Source: Deltaproteobacteria bacterium RIFCSPHIGHO2_02_FULL_40_28 (lineage in GTDB: Bacteria; UBA10199; 2-12-FULL-40-28). Taken from it: a stretch of 64,000 nucleotides of DNA. Location: the NCBI GenBank assembly GCA_001798135.1, contig MGRJ01000024.1, positions 124,001-188,000 on the forward strand, read 5' to 3'. Shown in pieces: positions 19,314-28,225 of the stretch. Position numbers and translations under genes: made by a program. Position 1 is the stretch's first letter. The number at the start of each line of letters is the position of its first letter. Under the pieces are notes generated by a model. The model searched no databases. It worked only from the letters and a program-made list of their open reading frames with translations, and had not been told where the DNA came from.

Positions 19314-19549
19314 CTAGTAATTCCCCTGCGATTTATCGCTGGGTTCATCAAGCGGGATGAGAGTAAATCTTTTTCCTAGATCTTCTAAAATTAAACGAGC
19401 CTCTTTTTCAAAATCTTTTGCAATGCTTACTTGAATTTTTCCACTTGAAGAATCAATAGTTGAGAGATCGAGCATGTTCTCATAAGATTCTATAATTTGT
19501 TTAATCAAACACACGTCTTCTTTTTTAGTTCTAAAAAAAAGGTAAAGCA

Positions 19550-19550
<1 letters not shown>
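19314..19550 (-). CDS. Small DUF4911-like protein, last gene of the thi operon
   Basis: 78 residues with an alternating alpha/beta pattern: a first strand (LYLFFRT), then a helix (IKQIIESYENML), a STID turn and a second strand. This resembles the DUF4911 family, function unknown. It has no signal peptide or metal motif. Its ATG overlaps the thiC stop by one base, so it is translated with the thiamin genes. Family assignment is from memory of the pattern and only moderately sure. Confidence 0.6.
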
Positions 19551-21687
<2,137 letters not shown>

Positions 21688-21697
21688 TTTGTATTCT

Positions 21698-22810
21698 TCA
21701 TTTTTTAAAGCGCGAAAACCCAAAGGGCACTAAGAGTTCGGGCATGGTTTTTTTTAAGAGCCAATCTGTCATAAGCCTCGAAACAATGGGAGTCAATAAA
21801 ATCCCATGGCGATAAAGACCAAGAGCAACATGTAATCCCTCAATGGGAGTAGGACCAAGAATGGGGGCGTGGTCGGGGGCAGTTGCTCTTAAACCTGCCC
21901 AGGTAGAGAGCATTTCATATTCTTGGCAATTTGGGTAAATTTTCCAAGCCCCATACATCAAATCCATTAAGGCTCCCAGAGTTACTGTAAGATCATGCCC
22001 TTTTTCTTCTGAAGTAGCTCCAATCACTAAGCGGCCATCACTTCGTGGAACCAGGTAAACTGGAAAACGATGGATAAGCCTGATAGGATGTTTTGGTAAT
22101 TCTTTAACAGGGATGGCTACTTCAAAGGCTTGTCCCTTGATGGGGCGAATGGGGAAAGAGAGATCAAGCCCCTCTAATTGAGTGTGAATTCCTGTTGTAA
22201 GAATTAATTCTTGAACCTTGAGAGTTTCATTTTTAATTCGAATACTTTGCACTCGATTGTTCTGAATTTCAATTCCATCAATTTGTGATTGTTCGTAAAG
22301 TTGGCCACCACAATGGATAAAGGCTTTTTTTAATGCAGAGACCAATTTTTGATTATCCAAGCATTTTTCTTTGGGAGCAAAAAGACCAAGGGTTGCAGAA
22401 GGATTAATAAAGGGTTCTAAACTTAAAATTTCCTCACGCGAGAGAAGTTTTGTTTCTAATCCCAATTCTTTTTGAAATTCATGAAGTCTTAAAAGCTCTA
22501 GCTGATCATCTTGGTCGATGGCTACGGTTAAGGCCCCATGCGAATGGTAATCGATATCTTCTTTTGAATCATTAAGTAATTCTTTAACAAAATCATCATA
22601 AATATTTAAACTATAACAGAATAAATTATTAATTTTTTCTTCTCCGAAACGAATTTCAGAAGCGGGCGTTATCATACCTGCGGCTTTTCCTGAAATTTCA
22701 CAGCCGCAGAGACCTTTTTCAAAAAGGGTAACATGCATCGATGCCTTTGCTAGTCTCCAAGCCAAGGAAAGACCCATCACTCCACCTCCAATAATAGTAA
22801 ATTGGTTCAT
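21698..22810 (-). CDS. thiO: Glycine oxidase ThiO
   Basis: A FAD-dependent D-amino-acid-oxidase-fold enzyme that oxidises glycine to the imine used by ThiG in organisms without ThiH. 370 residues. The dinucleotide motif GGGVMGLSLAWRLA is at the N-terminus, and the second FAD segment GLYRHGILLTPI is near the C-terminus with the usual RPIKGQAFEV and RSDGRLVIGATSE strands. Ten bases separate it from thiG, and it directly follows thiS. Its presence implies an oxygen-dependent thiazole pathway. Confidence 0.93.
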   Translation of the reverse strand: MNQFTIIGGGVMGLSLAWRLAKASMHVTLFEKGLCGCEISGKAAGMITPASEIRFGEEKINNLFCYSLNIYDDFVKELLNDSKEDIDYHSHGALTVAIDQDDQLELLRLHEFQKELGLETKLLSREEILSLEPFINPSATLGLFAPKEKCLDNQKLVSALKKAFIHCGGQLYEQSQIDGIEIQNNRVQSIRIKNETLKVQELILTTGIHTQLEGLDLSFPIRPIKGQAFEVAIPVKELPKHPIRLIHRFPVYLVPRSDGRLVIGATSEEKGHDLTVTLGALMDLMYGAWKIYPNCQEYEMLSTWAGLRATAPDHAPILGPTPIEGLHVALGLYRHGILLTPIVSRLMTDWLLKKTMPELLVPFGFSRFKK

Positions 22811-23020
22811 TTATCCTCCTGGTGTTGGGGTTAAGATTTCAATATGGTCCAAATCAGAAATCTGTGTTGTAGAAAATTCAGAAGGCGGAATAACAGTTTG
22901 ATTAACGGCAATGGCAACGTAGAGGGAGGAGGAATTGAGTTTTTTTAAGAGTTCAGAAACACTGAGAGGTTCTAAAAATTCCTTGGGTTCACCATTAATA
23001 TGCACAGAAATCATGCTCAT
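22811..23020 (-). CDS. thiS: Sulfur carrier protein ThiS
   Basis: 69-residue ubiquitin-fold sulfur carrier ending in the essential Gly-Gly (TPTPGG), with the usual HINGEP start and VAIAVNQTVIP strand. It needs adenylation by a ThiF-type protein, which is not in this window. An ATG two codons in is an alternative start. It is 25 bases after the metallo-beta-lactamase-fold gene and abuts thiO. Confidence 0.93.
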   Translation of the reverse strand: MSMISVHINGEPKEFLEPLSVSELLKKLNSSSLYVAIAVNQTVIPPSEFSTTQISDLDHIEILTPTPGG

Positions 23021-23045
23021 GGCTTACAAGCTAGGGCTTTAGCTG

Positions 23046-23807
23046 TCAAGTCTCTAGCGGATAAGACATTCCAGGTTCTAAAATGATGACTTGAGAAGCA
23101 AGTTCGTTATCTTTTGCAAGCAAAGCCTTTAGTTGATTAATGGCTTCGTCTGGGCGCTCTAATGAAGAATGAAAACCTCCCCAGTGAATGGGAATAAGAT
23201 ATTTTGCATTTATTTTTTTAAAAACTTTCATGAGTTCTTCGGGTGATAAAAGTGTTTTTTGATCAAATCCAACCTTATTTGTAGGCCCCAAGGGCAAAAG
23301 GGCTATATCAATTGATCCAGATAAACTGTTAAAAGATTGGCTCGAATAATTTGTACTGCAAATAAAAATGGAATGGTTTTTATTTTTGATAAGATAATTG
23401 GCTGTAGAGTTTTTCCATCGAAAAAAAGAAGTTGATTTGGTTGTGGTAGCTACAACTTCAAAACCATCCTGGGTGTAGTTTTCGTCGGGTTTTAAAGAAA
23501 AAAGTGGGTTGCTTAGAAAACGAGATACTTTTTCTGCCCCGTTTTGGGGAATAACGATTGAAGTGGTGAGTGGAAAATATTTATAAGAAAAAATATCAAA
23601 GTGATCAGCTCGTGTGCTTGTTAAAAGCAGGAGATCGGGTTGATTTAAAAGGCTAGGATCTAGAGGGAAGGGTTTTTCTCTTCGAAAAAATCCCAAAATT
23701 TGGTTGGAAAAAACAGGGTCAACCAGGATTTTTTTTCCACCAAGTATAATCTCCAAACTGGAGTGACCAAGAAAGGTAATTTGATTGTTAAGAGAACTGT
23801 GAGACAT
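23046..23807 (-). CDS. Metallo-beta-lactamase-fold protein with degenerate metal site
   Basis: 253 residues from the ATG at 23807; the in-frame TTG at 23846 is less likely. It looks like the UlaG/NAPE-PLD branch of the fold: FLGHSSLEI, ILVDPVFS and PIHWGGF are all there. The metal motif HxHxDH is TSTRADH at 63-69, keeping only Asp-His. The usual GDTGY is CSTNY, losing the bridging Asp. It may therefore be a pseudoenzyme or bind one metal differently. It leads the thi operon by 25 bases, but no thiamin role is known for it. No signal peptide. Confidence 0.8.
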   Translation of the reverse strand: MSHSSLNNQITFLGHSSLEIILGGKKILVDPVFSNQILGFFRREKPFPLDPSLLNQPDLLLLTSTRADHFDIFSYKYFPLTTSIVIPQNGAEKVSRFLSNPLFSLKPDENYTQDGFEVVATTTKSTSFFRWKNSTANYLIKNKNHSIFICSTNYSSQSFNSLSGSIDIALLPLGPTNKVGFDQKTLLSPEELMKVFKKINAKYLIPIHWGGFHSSLERPDEAINQLKALLAKDNELASQVIILEPGMSYPLET

Positions 23808-23814
23808 TTCTAAA

Positions 23815-23846
23815 TTGTAAGATATCCAAAAATACCCTATATGCAA
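23815..23846. promoter_or_regulatory. Candidate overlapping divergent promoters, alr and the thi operon
   Basis: On plus, TTGTAA (23815-23820) and TATATG (23838-23843) with 17 bases between would serve alr. On minus, TTGCAT (23841-23846) and TATCTT (23819-23824) with 16 bases between would serve the metallo-beta-lactamase-fold/thi operon. The two start codons are only 49 bases apart, so any promoters must overlap. Pattern-based only. Confidence 0.35.
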
Positions 23847-23856
23847 GTCATTTGCT

Positions 23857-24966
23857 ATGAAAGTACAACATCGTTCTACATATGCCCTTATTCATTTGGG
23901 ACACCTTCGTCATAATCTCTCTGTTGTTAAAAGTCTTTCTCCCAAGGCCAAAACAGTGGGAGTTGTGAAGGCCAATGCCTATGGTCATGGGGCAACGCCC
24001 ATTGCTAAGGCTCTGATAGAGGCTGGGTGTGAAAATTTAGGAGTGGCCACCATTGAAGAGGGGATTGCTTTAAGAGAAGCTGGAATTGAAAAACCCATTC
24101 TTGTTTTTGATGGGATGCTCACAGGACATCCTGAGGTTTTTTTGGAACATCAACTTACTCCTGTTCTTCATTGTGAGAACGATTTTGAAATTTTAAAAAC
24201 CATCACAAAACCACTTAAAGTTCATCTTAAATTTGATACAGGAATGGGACGTTTGGGATTTTTTCCAAATGAGCTTCCAAAAGTTCTTGAGCTTGTATCT
24301 CAAAATTCTTTCCTCGAGGTTGAAGGAGTGATGAGCCATTTAGCTCGGGCTGATGAAAAAGACCCTACACCAACTAAAAGGCAATATGGATTTTTTAAAA
24401 AAATAAGGGGTGAATTTGAAACATCAGGTCTTAATCCCATTTTTCACTTAGCTAATTCAGCAGCTCTTTTAGATGGTTTGGCGCAAACAGAAACAGGATG
24501 GGTAAGGCCAGGAATTATGCTGTATGGGGGGCTTCCTCATACTCGGCTTCTTGCCTCTAGCTTAAAACCCGTGATGACTTTAATCACCAGACTTTTAGTA
24601 GTGAGAGATTGTCCCAAGGGAACTGCTTTAAGTTATGGAGCTACCTATGTTACTTCCAAACATTCTCGTATAGGAGTGCTGCCCATTGGTTATGCCGATG
24701 GATATCCCAGGCTTTTATCAAACAAGGGTGCTGTTGTTATTCACGGGAAAAAGGCTCCCATTGTGGGGCGCATTTGTATGGATTTAACTTTGGTGGATGT
24801 AACCACTATTCCAGAGGCCAAGGGAGCTGACGAAGTTTTATTGTTTGGAGAAAAAAATGGAACTCATTTGCCTGTAGAAGAAGTAGCCAAATGGGCCCAA
24901 ACTATTTCGTATGAAATTTTGTGTGGTATTACAACTCGTGTGCCCCGCATTTACGAAGAAACATGA
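23857..24966 (+). CDS. alr: Alanine racemase
   Basis: PLP-dependent racemase making D-alanine for peptidoglycan. 369 residues, standard length. The PLP lysine is Lys38 in VVKANAYGHG and the catalytic Tyr is Tyr260 in ALSYGATYVT. Conserved MGRLGF, ANSAALLDG, RPGIMLYGG and the C-terminal GRICMDLTLVDVT segments are intact. It heads a coupled trio with mlaE and mlaF: its stop overlaps the mlaE ATG (ATGA). Confidence 0.97.
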   Translation: MKVQHRSTYALIHLGHLRHNLSVVKSLSPKAKTVGVVKANAYGHGATPIAKALIEAGCENLGVATIEEGIALREAGIEKPILVFDGMLTGHPEVFLEHQLTPVLHCENDFEILKTITKPLKVHLKFDTGMGRLGFFPNELPKVLELVSQNSFLEVEGVMSHLARADEKDPTPTKRQYGFFKKIRGEFETSGLNPIFHLANSAALLDGLAQTETGWVRPGIMLYGGLPHTRLLASSLKPVMTLITRLLVVRDCPKGTALSYGATYVTSKHSRIGVLPIGYADGYPRLLSNKGAVVIHGKKAPIVGRICMDLTLVDVTTIPEAKGADEVLLFGEKNGTHLPVEEVAKWAQTISYEILCGITTRVPRIYEET

Positions 24967-25745
24967 AAACATTAGGACTCAAATTCGAATGGTTTGTAAC
25001 CCAAACCGCCCTTGTGATGGGGGGGTATACTCGTTTTGCTGGTCAATTTTTTACTTGGGTGAGGCAAAAACCTTTTCGTTCCAGACAAATTTTTTTACAG
25101 ATGAATGTTATTGGAGTGGATTCAACCCCCATTATTCTTTTGGTTGGTTTTTTTACAGGTGCTGTTTTTGCTTTGCAGGCGGGATATTCTTTTCGTCTGT
25201 TTAATGCCGAAACCATGGTGGGGGCAACTGTTGGCTTATCCCTTGCCCGTGAAATTGCACCTGTATTTGCAGCTTTGATGGTTATTGCCAGGGTGGGTTC
25301 GTCGATGTCCGCAGAATTAGGAACCATGCGGGTTACAGAACAAATTGATGCCCTAGAAGCCATGGCTGTTAATCCCTATCACTACCTGGTTGTTCCGCGT
25401 GTTATTGCTTCCATAGCCATGTTGCCACTTTTAACAGTGCTTTTTGTTTTTATAGGCATTGTGGGTTCCTATATTGTGGGAGTGGGTCTTTTAGATATTC
25501 CAGAGGGGCCTTTTCTGTATCGTTTAGAATATTATTTGGAAATGAAGGATTTAATCGGGGGCTTAATCAAGTCTGGTATTTTTGGTTTTATACTGGCTGT
25601 GATTAGTTGCTACCAGGGGTTTAATGCTCATGGTGGAGCAAAAGGAGTAGGGCTGGCTACAACCCGTGCTGTTGTTATTGCTTCTGTTTCCATTTTGGTT
25701 ACCGATTATTTTTTAACCCAATGGATTCTGGAATTAACGCGATGA
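24963..25745 (+). CDS. mlaE: Phospholipid ABC transporter permease MlaE
   Basis: 260 residues from the ATG at 24963, which overlaps the alr stop; a longer ORF from 24921 would run inside alr. It has the MlaE permease signature: five or six hydrophobic segments, GAVFALQAGYSF, LAREIAPVFAALMVIARVGS, AELGTMRVTEQIDALEAM and PRVIASIAMLPLL. It moves phospholipid between inner and outer membrane with MlaF. Coupled to mlaF by ATGA. Confidence 0.95.
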   Translation: MKTLGLKFEWFVTQTALVMGGYTRFAGQFFTWVRQKPFRSRQIFLQMNVIGVDSTPIILLVGFFTGAVFALQAGYSFRLFNAETMVGATVGLSLAREIAPVFAALMVIARVGSSMSAELGTMRVTEQIDALEAMAVNPYHYLVVPRVIASIAMLPLLTVLFVFIGIVGSYIVGVGLLDIPEGPFLYRLEYYLEMKDLIGGLIKSGIFGFILAVISCYQGFNAHGGAKGVGLATTRAVVIASVSILVTDYFLTQWILELTR

Positions 25746-26482
25746 TTAAACTTTTTGACATTCAAAAATCATTTGGAAAAAACAAGGTTCTTCAGGGAAT
25801 TAGTTTTGTTATTCCCAAAGGAAAAATTACCGTTATTATTGGAAGAAGTGGTGAAGGAAAAAGTGTGCTGTTAAAACATCTCATTCGTTTAATTAATCCA
25901 GATGAAGGAAAAATTTTGGTAGACGGAACAGATATTTTAAGTTTGAACGAAATTGAACTTAAAGAATTTCGAAAAAAATTTGGAATGCTTTTTCAAAATG
26001 CCGCTCTTTTTGATTCGATGAATGTTTTTTCTAACGTGGCCTTTCCCTTGGTAGAACATACAAACATGACAGATCATGAAATTGCCTCCCGTGTGCATGA
26101 GGTGTTAGAACTTGTAGGTTTAAAAGACATCGACGAAAAAATGCCCGAAGAACTTTCGGGAGGTATGAGAAAAAGAGTGGGCCTTGCTCGATCGATTGCC
26201 TTGTTGCCACAAATTCTTTTGTATGATGAGCCCACCACGGGCTTAGATCCCATTATGACCGATGCCATTGATCAGCTGATTGTAAATACCCAGAAGCAGT
26301 TGGGGGTAACCTCTGTTGTGATTAGCCACGATATTGAGGCTAGCTTTAGAATTGCCGACCGTGTAGCCATGCTTCATGAGGGAAAAATCATTTTAGAAGG
26401 CCAAAGAGTTGATTTTGAAGCTTCTAAACACCCGTTTATAAAGCGTTTTTTAGAAGGCCGCGCTACCGGTACAGAGCTGTAG
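25742..26482 (+). CDS. mlaF: Phospholipid ABC transporter ATPase MlaF
   Basis: 246-residue ABC ATPase. Walker A is GRSGEGKSV (the final Val is typical of MlaF), the Q-loop is in GMLFQNAALFDSM, the signature is LSGGMRKRVGLARS, Walker B is ILLYDEPTTGLDP and the switch His is in VISHDIEA. The ATG at 25742 lies in the mlaE stop; a start at 25721 would overlap more. mlaD, the periplasmic MCE partner that usually follows, is absent, and an accessory region begins directly downstream. Confidence 0.95.
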   Translation: MIKLFDIQKSFGKNKVLQGISFVIPKGKITVIIGRSGEGKSVLLKHLIRLINPDEGKILVDGTDILSLNEIELKEFRKKFGMLFQNAALFDSMNVFSNVAFPLVEHTNMTDHEIASRVHEVLELVGLKDIDEKMPEELSGGMRKRVGLARSIALLPQILLYDEPTTGLDPIMTDAIDQLIVNTQKQLGVTSVVISHDIEASFRIADRVAMLHEGKIILEGQRVDFEASKHPFIKRFLEGRATGTEL

Positions 26483-26502
26483 AAAAGCACTTTAAATTTT
26501 TA

Positions 26503-26751
26503 TTAAGCAGCAAAACGGTGAAGAATTTCTGAAATAAATGTTTGATAGGCAATTCCCAATTTTTTAGCTCTTTGTTTCAAAGATTGTAAATCGTGGCTAT
26601 TAATTCGGATGTTCAAAACTGCATCCTTTTTTTTCTTAGCAATTGCCTGAGTAATACTCTCAAGTTCTATAGGGCTAACAGGATGATACTTGCCTTGGAT
26701 TAAGTCGTTTTCTATAGATTTTTCTCGTTTATTTAATTTTATTTTAGTCAT
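26503..26751 (-). CDS. Orphan CopG/BrnA-type antitoxin
   Basis: 82 residues. The N-terminal half is charged (KREKSIENDLIQGKYHPV) as in the toxin-binding part of CopG-type antitoxins paired with BrnT-like toxins. The C-terminal half is a ribbon-helix-helix DNA-binding domain: NIRINSHDLQSLKQRAKKLG then AYQTFISEILH. The Shine-Dalgarno GGAG precedes the ATG. The toxin gene that normally sits just upstream is missing: only about 60 bases lie between the predicted promoter and this ATG. It would repress its own promoter. Confidence 0.85.
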   Translation of the reverse strand: MTKIKLNKREKSIENDLIQGKYHPVSPIELESITQAIAKKKKDAVLNIRINSHDLQSLKQRAKKLGIAYQTFISEILHRFAA

Positions 26752-26811
26752 TTATTTTATTCTCCTTCCATAATTTGGTGTATTTCCAATGTATTTCTTT
26801 CACCCACAAAC

Positions 26812-26841
26812 ATTATAATACATTTTGTATATACATTACAA
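26812..26841 (-). promoter_or_regulatory. Promoter with palindromic operator for the antitoxin
   Basis: Read on minus: TTGTAA (26836-26841), 18-base spacer, TATAAT (26812-26817). The spacer contains the perfect 10-bp palindrome TGTATATACA at 26826-26835, in the right place for a ribbon-helix-helix repressor to block RNA polymerase. The antitoxin at 26751 is the first substantial gene downstream. Confidence 0.55.
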
Positions 26842-27033
26842 TTAATAATTTACAAGAGATCGGCCAAGCTAACCCATTAAGAAACAAAGAGTTTTTTGTT
26901 TCTTTTTTAAGGTTATTTTTTTACTTATTGGGAATGACACAAAAATTCCATTTAGCCATTTCAGTAACAGAGAATTATTTTTCATTTTGTAAAGAGTGGT
27001 TAGGGGTGGCCCTTATTCCCGTTGGTTCCAAGG

Positions 27034-27189
27034 TTATTGAAGAAGAGGGTTTAGAACGATCGCAGCCGCTGCATCAACCTCGATACTTTTTTTCTTTTTC
27101 GTAAAATAGAAATCAAGATTTTGCAAAATAGTTTGAATGGTCTCTTTGTTCCATTCTCGCGGGTAATGTATTTTTTTCTTGCTTGTCAC
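27034..27189 (-). CDS. Small truncated ORF after the winged-helix-like gene
   Basis: 51 codons from a GTG at 27189 that overlaps the stop of the preceding gene (GTGA), a sign of translational coupling. It is basic at first (TSKKKIHYPREWNKETIQ) and then shows FYFTKKKKSIEVDAAAA before an early stop. The start is reminiscent of small-molecule or nucleotidyltransferase-type partners found beside winged-helix genes, but too little is left to assign. Probably the 5' stump of a longer gene. Confidence 0.4.
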   Translation of the reverse strand: MTSKKKIHYPREWNKETIQTILQNLDFYFTKKKKSIEVDAAAAIVLNPLLQ

Positions 27190-27575
27190 AATAAATTTTG
27201 TTGCTGGTAGTAACGTAGCTTCGCCAACTTAAGTTGACTGGGCACAACTGGGCGAGTAAGTTGCCAATCTCCCAGTAGCTGATATTTTAGAGCCAAAGGA
27301 TGTTTATCGTTAAGGAAACGAAGTTCTCCCAGGAGGGCACGGTAGAATTTTGCATGAGGAGTGAGTTGAACCTGAAGTTTTGTTTTATGAAAAAGCATTA
27401 GACGGTATTCTTCAGCCAAAGGTAGAGCTTTTTTGGTTAGTTCATAAAAAACTCGCCCCTTTTTTGAAGCTTTTTGAACCAGCTTTTTATGCAGTAAATC
27501 CTTCAGCCCGGAAGGGTAGTTTTTGACAGCATTGCGAGGGAGAACACCAAATTGAAACAATTTTTCTAATAGCAT
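27186..27575 (-). CDS. Hypothetical protein, possible winged-helix
   Basis: 129 residues, not recognised. The first 50 residues fit a small helical/winged module (LLEKLFQFGVLPRNAV, LLHKKLVQKA, a basic wing, then VFYELTKKALPLAEEY), as in transcription regulators where 'ELTKKALPLAEEY' follows the wing. The rest is helical, basic and Leu/Gln-rich. It is followed by a coupled short ORF, so the pair may be a decayed toxin-antitoxin-like module. A 16-bp perfect palindrome lies just upstream of its ATG and may be its operator. Confidence 0.55.
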   Translation of the reverse strand: MLLEKLFQFGVLPRNAVKNYPSGLKDLLHKKLVQKASKKGRVFYELTKKALPLAEEYRLMLFHKTKLQVQLTPHAKFYRALLGELRFLNDKHPLALKYQLLGDWQLTRPVVPSQLKLAKLRYYQQQNLL

Positions 27576-27593
27576 ATAATATATAACATATTG

Positions 27594-27609
27594 TATTTAT
27601 TAATAAATA
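27594..27609. promoter_or_regulatory. Perfect 16-bp AT palindrome upstream of 27575
   Basis: TATTTATTAATAAATA is its own reverse complement and lies 18 bases before the ATG at 27575 (minus). The whole stretch 27576-27690 is very AT-rich, so a palindrome by chance is not negligible, but position fits an autoregulatory operator. Confidence 0.4.
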
Positions 27610-27717
27610 TAGTATATTAAACTATATATTAGTTATTGTACCACAATAATTATTTTAAATACAAATATTTATTATATAGTTACTTTTTATAAAAACCTAT
27701 CTGCCACCAGTAAAAAT

Positions 27718-27806
27718 TGTAAGACCCAATTGACTTTCCTGTTTTGGAAGGGCTATATTTTCAAATGTATTTTTGGTCCAAAATTCGCACAAGCTTAGGA
27801 GTATAA
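27718..27806 (+). pseudogene. Duplicated promoter and 5' end of a diguanylate cyclase gene
   Basis: 27718-27802 matches 39378-39463 closely along its whole length with one indel. In the second copy this is the leader and first codons of the GGDEF gene. Here the ATG at 27765 opens 13 codons (MYFWSKIRTSLGV) and stops at 27804-27806. Over SKIRTSLGV the two copies differ only at third codon positions (TCC/TCT, ACA/ACG, GTA/GTT). It is either the stump of a paralogous gene or a conserved leader peptide. The zinc-ribbon gene follows after 16 bases. Confidence 0.65.
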
Positions 27807-27822
27807 ATATCAAGGGAGGAAT

Positions 27823-28143
27823 ATGGTTACTGAAGATTTGGAAAAGGGCTATAGCAAAGAAGAGGAGTATTTCTACAAAATCAACAAGGAGTTGATCGAT
27901 AAGAAGCGCAAAGAGTTCGACGTACAGCAGTTAAAACAAGCAGCCTTGGAAAAGAAAACTTCCCATTGGATGAAATGTCCAAAATGTGGTGAGGAGATGA
28001 CCGAAATCGAGCTTGTCGGAATCAAGGTCGATCGCTGCAATGGCTGTAAGGGCATTTATTTCGATCATGGCGAGCTTGAGATTCTTATGGAGAGTCAGGA
28101 GCCAAAAGGTTTTTTGAGTGCCATGAAGCGTCTTTTTCGTTAA
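27823..28143 (+). CDS. TFIIB-type zinc-ribbon protein
   Basis: 106 residues. A charged helical N-terminus (about 1-48) precedes one zinc ribbon, CPKCGEEM then CNGCKGIYFDHGELE (Cys at about 52, 55, 71, 74), matching the zf-TFIIB/PF13453 family of small proteins of unknown function. A strong Shine-Dalgarno (GGGAGGA) precedes the ATG. Its promoter may be the duplicated GGDEF-gene leader just upstream. No signal peptide. Base composition is less AT-rich than its surroundings, perhaps transferred. Confidence 0.85.
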   Translation: MVTEDLEKGYSKEEEYFYKINKELIDKKRKEFDVQQLKQAALEKKTSHWMKCPKCGEEMTEIELVGIKVDRCNGCKGIYFDHGELEILMESQEPKGFLSAMKRLFR

Positions 28144-28190
28144 AGAGTTTTTTCTCAATTACTAAACAAAAGTTATATTTTAATTATGTA

Positions 28191-28218
28191 TTGCAAAATT
28201 AAAATATTAGTTTATAAT
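28191..28218 (+). promoter_or_regulatory. Candidate promoter for the DUF4143 ATPase, leaderless
   Basis: TTGCAA (28191-28196), 16 bases, TATAAT (28213-28218). Transcription would begin about 7 bases later, at or next to the ATG at 28226, and no Shine-Dalgarno is visible, so a leaderless message is expected. Confidence 0.5.
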
Positions 28219-28225
28219 TGTAATC

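Noticed and set aside
26775-27104. 109-codon plus-strand ORF in the gap between the antitoxin and the winged-helix-like gene
   Set aside because: It overlaps the antitoxin promoter and the coupled 51-codon ORF on the other strand, has no ribosome site and odd composition. The inner stretch MTQKFHLAISVTENYF faintly recalls the start of VOC-fold proteins, but it breaks down at once, so at most a relic.
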